Assembly (NCBI RefSeq): GCF_949628265.1
Contig: NC_088787.1
Location: forward strand, 26,030,501 to 26,094,500
Origin: Cloeon dipterum
Taxonomy: Eukaryota; Arthropoda; Insecta; Ephemeroptera; Baetidae
Length of the DNA stretch: 64,000 bases
Direction: 5' to 3'
Shown here: positions 1 to 13,145 of the stretch, in pieces
Position numbering within the stretch: the first letter of the stretch is position 1
Layout: each line of letters opens with the position of its first letter
Made by a program: the position numbers and the translations under genes
Notes under the pieces: model-generated
What the model was told of the DNA's origin: nothing
The model's input: only the letters and a program-made list of their open reading frames with translations
Databases searched by the model: none

Positions 1-2202
1 GCTGGCCGTTCGGGCCGGTAAATGGGTCGGCACGAAATATTTACCACGTGAAATCTGTATGGAAATATGGATCGATGGTGCGAGCTACGGTGGCGTGGAG
101 TAGCATATGCAATATGCATCAGGCGGGCCCCTCGAATGGAGGGAGGCTGCAACGTGTAAACACACCTCTCTCCCTATTTATTTTACATCAAAAGTAGTGT
201 AGCCTGCCGGTGCTAGAGGGAGATACGCGAACTCGTCCGAAACGATTACCCATTTTTACCTATCAATGAGAGGAGTGGACTTTCAAAAATTATGCAACAC
301 TGCGTTTAAATCTAGAAAAATTTCCAGCACCTCTGGCATATTTAGTATTAATTTTTGAGCTGAACAATTACTATGATATTCTAAAGGGTTGAAATTTGAA
401 AAAAATATATAATTAGTCTGAAGTTTTATTTATAAGTTTATGCAGTAGATTGTCCTTCATAAGTAAATAAATTGAATTTTGGTTTAAAAGAGGGTGGCAT
501 AAAATAGATGATGATTTTTTTCTTGCAAACAAAATTTGCAATTTTTTTCGAGCTGTGAAAACCCGGTCAAAGAAACCAGTGCAGGTATTTACACAGATTT
601 GATGCCTTTGTCACTCACGGACGATTTGATTCGAGTGACCTGCTTTTCAGTTAATGAAAAAAGAGCAATCCTATCAGGATTAATAGTCTCCAAATCCGCG
701 CGCCTCCTTTCGACCTGCTCTCTCGTGTTGCTCCCTGGCCCCGAGAGCACCTCATCTTCCCTTGCTCAGTTGACGCCTCCCTCTCCAACCGTGTTTCTTG
801 TTCTCTCGCAGTCAGCTTTTTGCTTCCTATAATAGCATCAGCACGTATTATGCTGCAGCACGGGCCGCGCTGAGGATCGAAATCAATGTTGTGCCGTGTA
901 CAAATTGCTCTGTGCGCCGGTCGAGCGACAAGAGAGAGCCAGCCAGCCGTGGTCGGGCGATTTTTCACCCGCGAATCTCTCGGGTGAACTATGTGTGCAA
1001 TGTGTTCGTCCATATATATGCCGGGTTTATACCGACGCTCTTGCAGCGCAAATTAGATTAGGAGCTTCGAATTGATTGATTCTCCGTTTCTTCTTGCGTT
1101 GCGAAAGACACACACGGATGTTTTATAGCTGTACGGATCAGAGTTTATATCGCATTTTTCATTTATTTATTCATCTTTCATTCGATTTTAGATTCTACAT
1201 AGAAGGCTTTTACTGTAATGAGATAAAAATGGATTTGATTCCGGAATATTATTATGGATTGTGAAAAAGATGCAGTGAAACTTTTTCAAAAGCAGCCTTG
1301 CATCTTTTACGAAATTATTGCATTCATCCGTATAATATATGAATTTGTGGTTTTGATAAAAAGGAGTTATAATTACCCCGTGTTTTGCGATCAGGATGGG
1401 AATCAAAAGAGAACAGTCTAAAGAGGAAAATCATCTCCCATACTGAACGACAGCTGCCTCGGCCCGTCAGGCCATATTAGCAGTACTTAATCTGCAAAAT
1501 AAACTCAACATTGCAGTTAACTGCAGAGGATTTTGAGTCACCGGTCGTTGTAAAAAGATCGACTGCACTCATTTGCTGCATGCAATAAAATAGAGCAGCA
1601 CTCACTCTAACTGCAACACAATTCTCTTACAACAGAGGTATTTATCTCGCAATTTCCAGGACGTTCTTGACAAGCTTTCGAATATGAAAATTACCGTCAC
1701 GTTCACAAAGAAATGTTTGCACAGCATGGATTATAATTGGCTCAATAAACAATTATGGCTGTTTGATTCTGTTTAAACGAAGATCACGTTGTGGGATAAA
1801 AGTTGCTGACCTATTTTCTGATCATCAAGTTCAGCCCTTCGGCAAGTCATTTCCGTTGACACTGTGCTGCTGAAATCTAATCTGCTAATTAAAAATGAAT
1901 CGCTAACACAGGCACAATTCTCTCCCCAGCGGCAAACACGCCATAATGTCAATAGCAAAACACTGCATAACATTGTCACGTTGAATTCCCAGTCGGCAAC
2001 AATGACACTTTCCCACTTGTCATCAAACGAAGTGGTGCGAGGTGCAATAAAGCCCCCTTCGCCTCGTTTCGCGTCCTTATTGCCCTCTTCTCGGCAATTA
2101 TATCTATTTAGCATAGCATTATTATTGTCACAGCAATGCTCTCTCGCTTCACGTGGATCGGCGGCAGCTGAATAGTTTCATTAATTAGTATAGGACGGTA
2201 GC

Positions 2203-2205
<3 letters not shown>

Positions 2206-2290
<85 letters not shown>
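2206..2290. repeat. (GA)n microsatellite
   Basis: An uninterrupted GA/AG dinucleotide tract of about 85 bp, followed by non-repetitive sequence. Such purine tracts can bind GAGA-type factors, but a simple microsatellite is sufficient explanation. Confidence 0.97.
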
Positions 2291-2292
<2 letters not shown>

Positions 2293-5278
2293 GGTGGCCA
2301 CAAAAGCCAAACAGAGCATCATTGTTACCTCTCTTTCAGTGCATGTGCCGCGCTGACAGCGTGTTATCAAAGCGAGAGGGAGAGAAGCTGTGCGCGCAGG
2401 CAGCAGCATCTCTCGCACTCTGCTGCCAACCCGCAGCCTATTAAATGGCAAACGCTCGCCAATTGCAATGCGATAATTTTCAATTAACGCTGCTGGGGAA
2501 CGTCATTAAACGCGCTGGGTCGATACTTGTGCTTTGCAAACATCGTTACTTCTTCTGCACTCCGCTTTCTATAAGGAGGGGAGATAGCGGTCTTTCATTA
2601 AATTTTTAACGGAAAATGGCGTCAAGAAGCTTACTTCCATAAGCCATAATGTCGTTTACTCTTCAGCCAGCATAACTCGCATAACAAAACTTGTGCAACG
2701 TAAATAAACTGTTGCGTTTTATAGGTAAAACAGAGAGTTTTTGAGAGAAATAACATCCATTTTCTAAAATCCTACACATTTTACACGATTTCTAACATCA
2801 AACAAGAATATTTTTCTGCACGCTTTGGTTTTTTTAAATTGAGGAAGGTCCTGATAATTACATGAAAACAAAATATTGATTTTTTCATTCTGAATGTGGG
2901 ACGAGAGTTGCATCACTACTTTTTTCTGCAATATTACGTAAGAGTACCTTCTCCAAAACAAAAATTGCGTCCATTGAGAGTTGCAACATAGCCTATGGTG
3001 AGCCACAAGGTCTATTTCTGGCCGGTGACGGCTGTTGGAAAGGCGCTTAATTTATAAAGCTGGCAAGGAGGAGAGACAAAGAAAAATCTGTTTGTCCCCC
3101 GGTTCGTGCAAAGAGTGGAGCGCTCAGGTACGAGCAGAGAGCACCAGGCGATCGCTTTAAGTTGTACTCTTGTGTGTTCTGCTCTCGCCGGGTGCACCGG
3201 CAGTTAAGCCGTTATTAATCGAGGCTGACCCATTAAACTTGCATTATCCATCACGTGCGTGTTGTGCGGTGGTCGTCTCCTACAGGAGCGACGAGAAAGA
3301 TATGCAGCTAGTTAGGTGGGCCGATCGATTTGTGCAGTCACTGTTATCCTGCAAATAATCGTACGTGCACCACTGTACTGTTCTACACTTGTAACCCATG
3401 CAAGTTATCGAGAGAAGAGATTATTTTTTCATTACGTTATGAATTGAAGATATGGGATAGTTAAATGTAAAAAATTTACTCCTCTTCAACTATAGATTAT
3501 AAAAATAGAGGATTAAATAAATAGAATCTGAAAGCAGAATGGTTTCAAATGTGGAACCAAAGTAAAAGAGGGGAATGTCTTCCTGACCAAAAATAACTGC
3601 GCCTAGAGCGTTATAAATATTCCAATAGTTTCTATTAGTTTAAATTTTTAAGTAATCAATTGAGTTTCATGCCACCAAAACGGTAAGCATTGCATCTGAC
3701 TCTTCAGTCTTTAGCGATGATATATATAATTATCACATTATTTCTGCCACAGGTGCTTTCCGACTTTCCGAGAAGAAATGAAAAAGCTTTTCCGTATCAC
3801 TCTTTCAGGACAGGTGGCAAGAGCCGTGGTCTCCCAAGGGAGCTCGCCGCTTGTGCTATTTACGTTCAGCTGGCTTAGTTTCCCACTTGAGTCGTCTTTC
3901 AAGCGAGCGAAGTGTGGCTCTCGGTAGAATCACCGGCCGAAGGATTAACGCGCCCGACCGGCTGACGAGAGAGAGTCTCGGGGGCGCGAATTACGAATGC
4001 AGCCGGCAGCCTGAGCGCACTTCCCACCGGAGAATCGGCAGGCTATGCAACCAGTTTGGGCGACGCGCCCGGCGGACTGCATACGCTGGCAGGCTGCAGC
4101 GCCCCTCCCCTCCGCGCCGCACCGCACGGGCTGGCGACGGTGGCAATCAAAAATGCTGCAAGACGCCTGCCGTTGTCGTTGTATACGCGGTGGGTGGAAC
4201 GGAACGACGCGGCCACTGGGTCACGCGGCATCAGCCACTCGCCCCTAATGGCCCGCGAAACGAACTTTCCGAATTATTTTGGCGTGCGCATGCTATTTAT
4301 TGATCAGCAGACCCAAAGTACGCCCGCCGCTGTCCGCATTCTTGAACAAGTGGTTGCTTATGGATGTGAAAAACGGGCTGTTCACAAAAAATAAATTCTT
4401 CAACTCCTTACATTTTTAATGATTTTTTTCTGTGCCAATGTTTTGTTTTCACCTGAACCATTAATTAATTTATTAACCTTTCAATGTCTTATAAACCTCT
4501 GCTTAATGGCGCATTAACGTCAAATTCATACCGTCCCATAAAAGCTTGCAATAATAAACCCATTGAAACATCGAAGAGCGGTCGTTCTTTACAACCCTGT
4601 TTGTTGCCTTTTCGGCGGCTTTAATTGGGCGTCCAAGGCATTATTTTCGCTCCAGTTGCTTTTGCGCCTGGCGTTTGACCACGTTATTTGTTTCTGCGTG
4701 CGCAAAAGCGGCCTTTCCGCTGTGCCGCTGACACTTTGAAGGAATTACGACTTGCTTACTTAGATCGCAAGATCGCGCTTGCTCGCGAGCTATTATATAC
4801 ACTCTCGATTCTGCTTTGGTGAATAACTCTCCGCCATTCCACCGCAAACTTCACTTAAATCAGCTAGTAGGCTTTATTTGACGCTTTTCTACTCAGCGTG
4901 GTAATAATTGGTCTCCAAAACAATGTCACCACGTTCTTTGGCTTGTGACGGGAAACATTTATTTACTAAGAGTTACAAATTGAATTTGGGGTTGTGATTG
5001 ATGAGAAAAAAAATAAATGCGCAGATAAATTATCCGTGAAATTTAATTTTGCTGAATTTATATTCATTTTTATTATCTATTATTAACTATCTCAAAGTAG
5101 TACAACCTTTTTGTCATTTTGACCATTGGAGTATTTCCTTTTCTTGATTTATTCTATGCAACCTATTGAGCTATTTTAATTGAATATGTTTATCTAGCTG
5201 TATTCATAATTTTAATCAATCCGATTCAATTGTGTGACGAGAGAGATTAATTGTTCATGCATTTTTTTGCCAGCTCTA

Positions 5279-6229
5279 CTTGCTCACTCTTGCATCATGT
5301 TCTTTTCATATGTGTTTGTGTTACGTCCCAAACGCAAAAACGCGCAATACCGGGTAAAGAACGTCCCATACCCGAAACTTTTCATCATTCTCCACTCCCA
5401 CTTCGCAGTATTGCGCGGAAAAACGTGCAAAACTCGATGTACTGTTAACCTTTGAAAGTTGGCGCTTGGTTGATATTCTGTCATGAATTTAAAGGGTTTC
5501 AAATCACCTGTTGTGTCAAGAGGCACTTCAGTGGCACTTGGGTTGCACAACATCTTGTTCCTCTTGCAATTGCAGGATTTTGTTTTACATCGTTGAGTAT
5601 AGTGGCAAATTTTGAAGCCTTGAGACGTGCCGCATGGCAGCTGTTCTCATCAGAGATAATTCTGTTTCAGGGACTTGATAGGTTTGGAGGAATGGTGACT
5701 GGACAAGAGTGAACTCGTTCCGACAGTAGATTTTTTTAGAATGTCGGAAGCTGTTCCTAGTTTGTTCGATTGTTTTTCTTTGTCGTGAACCAAAACAACA
5801 GCGAGTATGTTTTGAGGTGAAATTCTGCTCCTGTCAACACAGTGGCACCTACATACACGTCTTGAAATTTTTTACTAACGATCCCCGCATTTTTGCTACT
5901 TGGTCTTTCGGTTTTTCTCCTACTCGTTTCCTATTTTCTCTCACACTCAACTGTTTACCGTATATACCATAGAGGATCACTTTACAAATAGCATTCATAA
6001 GTGATCAAGTGATGCTTTCATTCACTCTGCTTGTCAAACAGAATATCAACCAAGCGCCAACTTTCAAAGGTTGGCAGCACATCGAGTATTGCACGTTTTT
6101 CCGCGCAAAACCGCGTAGTGGACGTCCCGTGTACGCGAGTTGAGGGTGTAGGATGAAAATTTTGGTTATTCTGCGTTTGGTACGCAGCATATGTGTACTT
6201 TATGTATTGACTTTGCAAGAGTAAACAAG
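5279..6229. mobile_element. Foldback / inverted-repeat element
   Basis: Two inverted arms, 5279-5481 and 6039-6229, flank a spacer of about 560 bp. The innermost ~70 bp of the arms are nearly identical when one is reverse-complemented (about four mismatches from TTGCGCGGAAAAACGTGCA inward to TTGATATTCTGT). The outer parts are more diverged and gapped, and the outermost 16 bp match at 14 positions (CTTGCTCACTCTTGCA versus CTTGTTTACTCTTGCA). No transposase-like frame lies in the spacer and no clear target-site duplication is visible. A MITE or foldback transposon is likely; a simple inverted duplication of another repeat is the alternative. Confidence 0.6.
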
Positions 6230-8518
6230 TTTACGAGACTTTGAGAAAAATGTAGTGCAAAAATAATCAGATGTTTTAAATGGTAATGGCTGGTGCTAGC
6301 ACGATTTATGCCCCGCATTTCGTTCTCTATGCATGACCGCATTTCCTAAAACCAACAGTGGCGATCGCCGGCTAAGCAGTAAAAGCGTGTGATGTTTGTT
6401 TTCGAAAATTGGCTTTTTCGTTTGCAAGGCGTCGCTGGCTGAGGGGAAAAGGCGCGCGTGGCGTCGATTGATTCGGCGAGAAAGACGCCCGCCCGCCCGC
6501 CCGTCTTGCTACAACTCGGCTCGTGATCTAAGACCCAGGAGGGCAGTTTCTTCTTCGCGCCCTCGCAGCCAGGTTGATTGACTTTTTCGGCCCGGCTGGC
6601 AACTGCATAGCTCGGCAGCTGCTCTGATTGATCAAAAACTGCCCTCGGAGCCAGGGTGCGCCTTTGCTTTTGCCGCGCACGCGACCTTGACCCCGACGAC
6701 GACGGAGCTACTGCCGCTCTCGGCCGCTCGCTCGCTCGCGCTGCCTCGCCGGCCGCTCCTTAGACATGTTGGCAATCAACAGGGATGCGAGGGATTATTT
6801 GGTCCCTTTTTTTCACTCCCTCGTCACCAGCCGGCTGGCTGGTCGCCACCGCGCTTAACACGCTCGTTCGCACTTTCTGCTGCTCTCGTCTCGATTAATT
6901 AAGTGCCTTCCCAGCGGCCGCTGCCGCCGCGCCTCCAGCTCTGTCCTGTCTTAATTAGGTTCGAGGATTTTAGTCTAACTATCTCGCGCACTATTCTGCC
7001 GGATTTAGGGTCCTGGTCGTTAAGGCGCTTGACGAGTTGACGCTCTTGCTTGCAAGTACCCTATTGACTTTATAGGGTAATGATGGATGGCGTGATTTCG
7101 GACAGAATAAATTGCAGTAAAGATCGCACTTGAGGTTGACAGGCAGTTTCAAGTAAAATTAAATTAAATTCGGTTATGCATGTGAAATACAAAATTGAAA
7201 TTTTCACTCCATCCGATATGAGGTAGAATTAGAACTTAACAAAATTAAAAATTTCAGCTGTAAAACTTGACTGTCTAACAATTGAGCGATCAATTTGAGC
7301 ATTCAGAAGTTGCAAATTTTGAGAGTTTAATTTTAATTTTATCCACAAAAAAGAAAAAACAAAGCTGCATTTTTTGTTTTTCTTGATGCAAAAAAAAACA
7401 AAAAAACCGTCACTGCAATTTGAATGATTGCGCAAACCCTGAAAATTTCAAAGACTTAATTCATAGTTATTCTTGAGTTGAAATTTGCTCGAGGTTGTCA
7501 AATTCCTTATTGGAAAATTCGCCATCAACGAGGATGAATTTAGATTCCTTCTTGGTTTTGGATTGATTAATTTGATTCTTCTTTCTTTGATAAGAACAAA
7601 TTAACAAGACAATAATTATGTTGAATTGAATTTGGTATTTTGCAGCAAATCGAAGTGGTATAACGAAATTGATTGATGTAATGTTCTTAATTAGTTTATT
7701 TTTGATTTATTTATTCTGCTCTTTGCAAATATCATTTTTGATGGGATTATGTGATAATCGGGCTCAGCGCGGCATGCAATTGTTATCAATCGTTTTTACA
7801 GCAGTGCTATAGTGTCTGCAAGCCCAACGTAATATTTGTGATACATTCGTGTTTTAAAAACGCTATTATTCTATTTCAAACTGTAATGAATAGTAGGAAG
7901 GAAAATCTTTCACACTGCCCTCCTTGAGTATCGATTGCAGGTCATTCTATTGCTTGACATCTCTGAAGGAAAAAGCAATGTATTGAATCATTTTAATAGA
8001 CTTATGTAGTTAAAAGATAGAATTTGATCAAAATAAATTATTTTCAAAAGAACTGGGAGTGCAAATTTCGACACCCTGAGGGAGTTAAACTGTTGATGTC
8101 ATCGAAGATGGAGTCTGTTTTTTTTTTTAATTTACTCTGAACAATAATAAGGCATATAAAATTATATACTATCAATCTTATTTAAATAAATGCACGCGGT
8201 GCGTAAATCGTTTTTTAGTTCCGATAGATGCCGATCATGGACCCAACTCTCACTCAGAAGTGATGCAAAAAATCGTCAAGGAAAACCTGTTGAACCCGGC
8301 GACCAAATTCGAAGGGGAGCAACTTTCCAGCCAAACACTAATAGAACGGCAACCGCAAGTTTGCACCCAGTGAGTGCGGCGACCGCAAAAATCGACTTGT
8401 GTGCGAGAACAACGGCCGAGCAGCTCCCTGAGCGCCGTCTTAATTATTGCCTCGCCCTCTTTTAACGCCGCGGGCATTGATTTTTTCATCAAACGTGCGC
8501 CACTGCGGCCCATTGTGT

Positions 8519-8600
8519 GTGTTTGCCGGTGTTTGTATGTGCACACGCATACATATATTCATGCATAGGCACACATACACAAACAAGTGTGTGCATTAGC
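8519..8600. repeat. Degenerate GT/CA-rich simple repeat
   Basis: Alternating purine-pyrimidine sequence that runs from GT-rich through ATGCATA-like steps to CA-rich and back to GTGTGTGC. It is an imperfect microsatellite with potential to form a hairpin or Z-DNA; no gene is seen. Confidence 0.6.
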
Positions 8601-11600
8601 CCGGCGTGCGAGAATCGATAGCTTTCGGTAGGGCGCGCGGGCAGCCCGCGAGCGCGCCTCGTCTAATTAATATACCGCCCCCACGGCGCACCGGCTAATT
8701 CAATTGATCTCGCTCTCGCGCACACCGGAGCACCAGAGGAAACAAACGACAATGGGCCGAATTCTTCCACCGATCCACCGATCCGGCGGTCCTCTAATGA
8801 AGTTGGCCGCTGCATTATTGAGCCGCCGGCCGAGGGCAGCAGGGCAGGACCGACCGGTGTGTGCCGCTGCTTTTACCGCGGGAGGGGCGCGGGGGCTGCA
8901 GAGCGCGTGCCACGTTTAACTTTGCGGCTTTCGCTGTTTGTTGCACACACGGCATTCTTGCAGCATGGCCGGCCGGCGCAAAAATTCGGCAGGCCTCGAC
9001 CTGAGGAGCCCTTTGAATATTTCACGAGCGTTGCAAAGTTCACAGGATCGTGCCTGAGCGGCGTGAAATCGATTTTTTATTCGTGTTTACACCGGTCCGC
9101 GCGCCCGTGCGATATCAGCGCGAACGCGATGATAATTCGCTTGAATTTGTGTTCGGTGATGGGATTATACACTTCCGTTAATTATGAAACGCAGCTCATG
9201 CATGTGGCGTAGGCGGAAACAAACCGATTGGACCTAATTCTCTTTTATATTGATTAATTTTCATTTTAATATTACAACTTTCTATATTCTTTCTCTCAGT
9301 CATGTACATCCAAAGTTTACGCATAGTTTTGCATTATAATGCGTATCTCCATTAACGAACAGCCTAATAGGTGATAGTATTGGTACTCTGCTTCTGTCGA
9401 GGGACTCTGTATCGTGTTAAAAATTATAATTTACTACGCTGTTCATATTATTGTACATACACTTTATATACATATCAGAATATGCAATGTAAACAAATTT
9501 GTCTTTTATTTCAGTTAAATACCATTAATAAGATCAAACTTTTTTTACATTATTGAAAAACTAAAATAAAATTTTAAATGGTTTAATTTTTTAACAACTA
9601 TAATAGTAAAAACATAATATTTTACAAAGCATTAATTATTATTATTTTATATAAAAACGTTAAATTACTTTTAAAAGCTTAAATTTATCATCTAAATACC
9701 AAACGTTTAAAAATTGTTTTGTTGGTTATTCGCCATTTATGTTTTTGTACTTATTGGCATATAATGCAATAGATGCATTATGCAACTGAATTAATATCTA
9801 AAATATCAATTTTGGTGCGTCACAGATTTCACAAAATAACATTTGTATCCCAGGGTATTAACAGGAACAGTTTGTTTCAATTGCATTTCCAACGAAAACT
9901 GAGTACGGAAATCCCCTCTCTCCCTGTAAAATGCACACACTTTTATATTTTCCTTCATTCTTCTGGGTGCTGCAAATTTCGCAAATATATCAGTAAAACA
10001 ACTTCCGACAAGCACTTTAAATTTATACTGTCCTTCTCAGTGATCTTCCTATTAGGTAGATCCGGAGGCTGCGATGTTATATGAAAAGAATATATAATTT
10101 TCCTGTGCGACAAGCTCGTGATATTTTTCCAGCTACCATTAAAGGCAATCCAAAATCATGCCGATGCCACTCTTTGGCACGATCGACTGCGTGCCTAAAC
10201 GTACATTACCGTCATAAAAATTGATGGCACAAATCGAGCCGAAACACACTAAGCTTTGTGTACATTACCAACGCCAAACGTTTATTAAAGTGCACCAACG
10301 TCTCCGAAAAAGCAACTGGCTACCCGCAATTCACAGGTGGCACCCGCAGCCCGCACTTTTCCGCTCAAGTCTTGGAAAAAATATGAATGTTCAGCCGCTA
10401 CATAAATCATCGCTTATGTGACAAGAAACGGCTCGCGCACTGACTACAAAAATGGAAAGGGATGTGAAAAACTCTGGCATCATTTTGGTCCATGAATTAT
10501 CAAAACGTTTTTGCAATGTAAAAAAACTTTTATACTCATATGAATATTGCGTTTGTTTCAAGGCTCAAGTTTGCAATATTTGAGTTGAGTTCTAGTTATA
10601 CAGATAAATTTATTTATGCTACAACAACGGAGTTGAACTAGACAATTATTTACGATTTTTGTATTTATATGAGAATTTTAGTCTGAGTTAGAGACAAAAG
10701 CCTTGTCTGAGTTCCATTTAAGACAGTCGTTTATTTATTTATAGTTTGGCGCTAATATTGATTTGTTCAAGAGTTTTAATGGCTTCATAAATAATATATC
10801 TGTTTCTCGATTTCAATTTTGCTAGTTTCACAAAAATATTTTTCCTTGTTTTAGAGTTTAATATTTCTAAAACCGTGGGTTTTTTAAAGGGTTGGAAAAT
10901 AATATGCAAATTTTCCTGGAAGCGAAGAGGGGGCCAAACTGAACACCTTGAGGCAGTTTTTCACGCCCCTGAGGAGGGACAATGGATTCGGGGTTGCACT
11001 CTGCACCTCTCGCGTCGTGGGCTGGGATAAGGTGAGCGGCAAATGTTGTTCTGGCGCGTCTTGTGTATATTTTGAAAGAATTTTTCCAATTCAGTCGAGA
11101 CGACGACGCCCTCCGCCCGCCATTTGGCGGCCGTAAAGTGGAATAACAACAAAAACTGAGTCTGCCCGCGCCGAGTGCGAGAGAGCTCTTCCGTCGGGTC
11201 TGCTACTGCTGCTGCTGCCGCTGCTCTCGTATTTACGGCCAGTGTAAACATCTGCATTTAACACGCAGGCTGGCCGCATGGTTTGCTTCTCGGCCAGAAT
11301 TTATTAGGACAATGCCACATTGCCGGCCGGCTTGGTGATTTCGCGCAAACAGCGCATAAGGGCCGGCGAGAGAGCGTGGGTAATTGCGTCACATTCGACC
11401 GGTCGGACGCAGCACGCCGCGCGCGCACTAGCCCCTGCAATTCTGCATAATTGAGACTCACGTGACGCGCACCGCTGAACCTGAGTGAGTTTCGCTCCAT
11501 CAAACGAATTGTGCTGCTCCGTTGTTGATCTATGAAATTATTTACCGCAAACTTTGTTGTTTAGGCTCAACTTTCAATACTTCAAAGAGAGTGATATATA

Positions 11601-12782
11601 TTACAAAATTTACTGCTTTGAACCGTCAGAATACGCTGGAACGTATTTAATTACTTTATATTTCTTTTTTATGACTAATACACATGAATTTGCTTTGATA
11701 CCTTGTTAGTCCCATAAACATCGTTGGCAGTGCCATTTCTGTGCTTCATTTTTGTGGCTTACAATTAGAGAGTAAAAAAATAATATTTTAGAAATAAATG
11801 GTTAGTAAAAATGTAGATGCACAAATCGAGATGGGAAACAATGGGAAATATGCAAAACTAAAATCCCTGTTGTACTGGGCCGCAATCGGCTTATTGTTAA
11901 TCCCTGGCATTTATATCTGTGTTCATTTTATGTATACTGTATCTTGTTAAAGGTTTAAACACGTGCAACAAGATCAAATTTCAAACATCAGCTACTTGGA
12001 AAAGTCAGATTTCTCTTTCAAACATTATCTGTATTTATGGTCTCAACAAAACCCATCAATTTTTGTCTTTTCGCAACTTTAGCGATCTCCCTTACTGTTG
12101 CTTCCATTCGCCCTCATTTCGTTTCGAGTGGAGGCTCGTTCAACCCAAGACAATCACCGGCACCCTGGTGTATACGCGTGCTTTGTCCTTTCCTTCTACC
12201 ACGCTGTGTGTATCAGGCCGGCTCATCAAACTGTTGAGGCTGACCCTCCGTCGGTGCTAGGGCGAGCGGCTTCCTCGCTGCCACTTTTTTCAAGCGGCTT
12301 TACAAATCCGCCGGCCGCAATACATCACACACATAAACAGACATATTATCTTTTATCATGCCATTATCGCGCCTATAATTTGTCGCTCTGCTCTCATCAA
12401 CCGAATTAGGAAACGAAATTAATCCTGTGCGTCTTAATAGATTTTTTGCAACCGAGTAACAGATTTTAACAATGTGTAAATATCAGCTTGTCTTTTTTAA
12501 TTGCGTTACCATTATAGTATGTTCTAAAAAAGTAAAATTGAACTTATGCGTTTCGTAGCTTCTTAATGCGGTTTACTAAAGACACGCGCAATTGACAGAA
12601 ATAGCTATAGAAATAAAAAATAGTACGAATGTCTAAAACAGCCTGATTTACCTCAGAGTATAATCCAAATTTTGTTTAAAGAGTCTGTAAAATTAGCAAT
12701 TCTTTATATGATTAAAAAACTTTCACTTCTTTGTAACGAGTAATTGTAATCACTCGTTTAATTTCTTGTATGATTGTTATGT

Positions 12783-13145
12783 TTAGCCATCTAAGGGAAA
12801 TATTTGTAATTCACTATTGAGAATGTTTGTGAGCCGGCAGGAGCGAACGCTCAAGCCTGGCATAAAGAGTGCAGCACGTAGCTCAATGAAGGTGGAATGG
12901 CCACAACGGGCCATGTCCACAAATGACGCACGCTTTGATGCGGTTCTGCATACTTTTTGACTTGAACTGATGTTCAAAATTATTTTTGCAACCTGGCCGA
13001 TAGGCTGTAGCGTGAACACGAACCAGCTTACACTTGTAATTGAAGGAGGAACCAATATTATGTTAATGCTCGAATCGGATTTGTACGAAGATGATATTGA
13101 GTCCATTGAAAATCGTCGACTGAAGACCAATTTGTATATTTGCTG
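12783..13145 (+). pseudogene. Possible decayed coding fragment
   Basis: After an AG at 12785-12786, one plus-strand frame stays open for about 57 codons to a TGA near 12957. The same frame is open again from about 12960 to 13145 and reads as normal-looking mixed protein, including a D/E-rich patch DLYEDDIESIEN near the end. I do not recognise the family. It may be a relic of a retrocopy or transposon gene inside the channel intron, or chance. The minus strand is also open here for 115 codons, which weakens the case. Confidence 0.2.

Noticed and set aside
3851-4394. Overlapping 110-150 codon frames in a GC-rich island
   Set aside because: Open on both strands, arginine/proline-rich, no domain; typical of GC-rich non-coding DNA.
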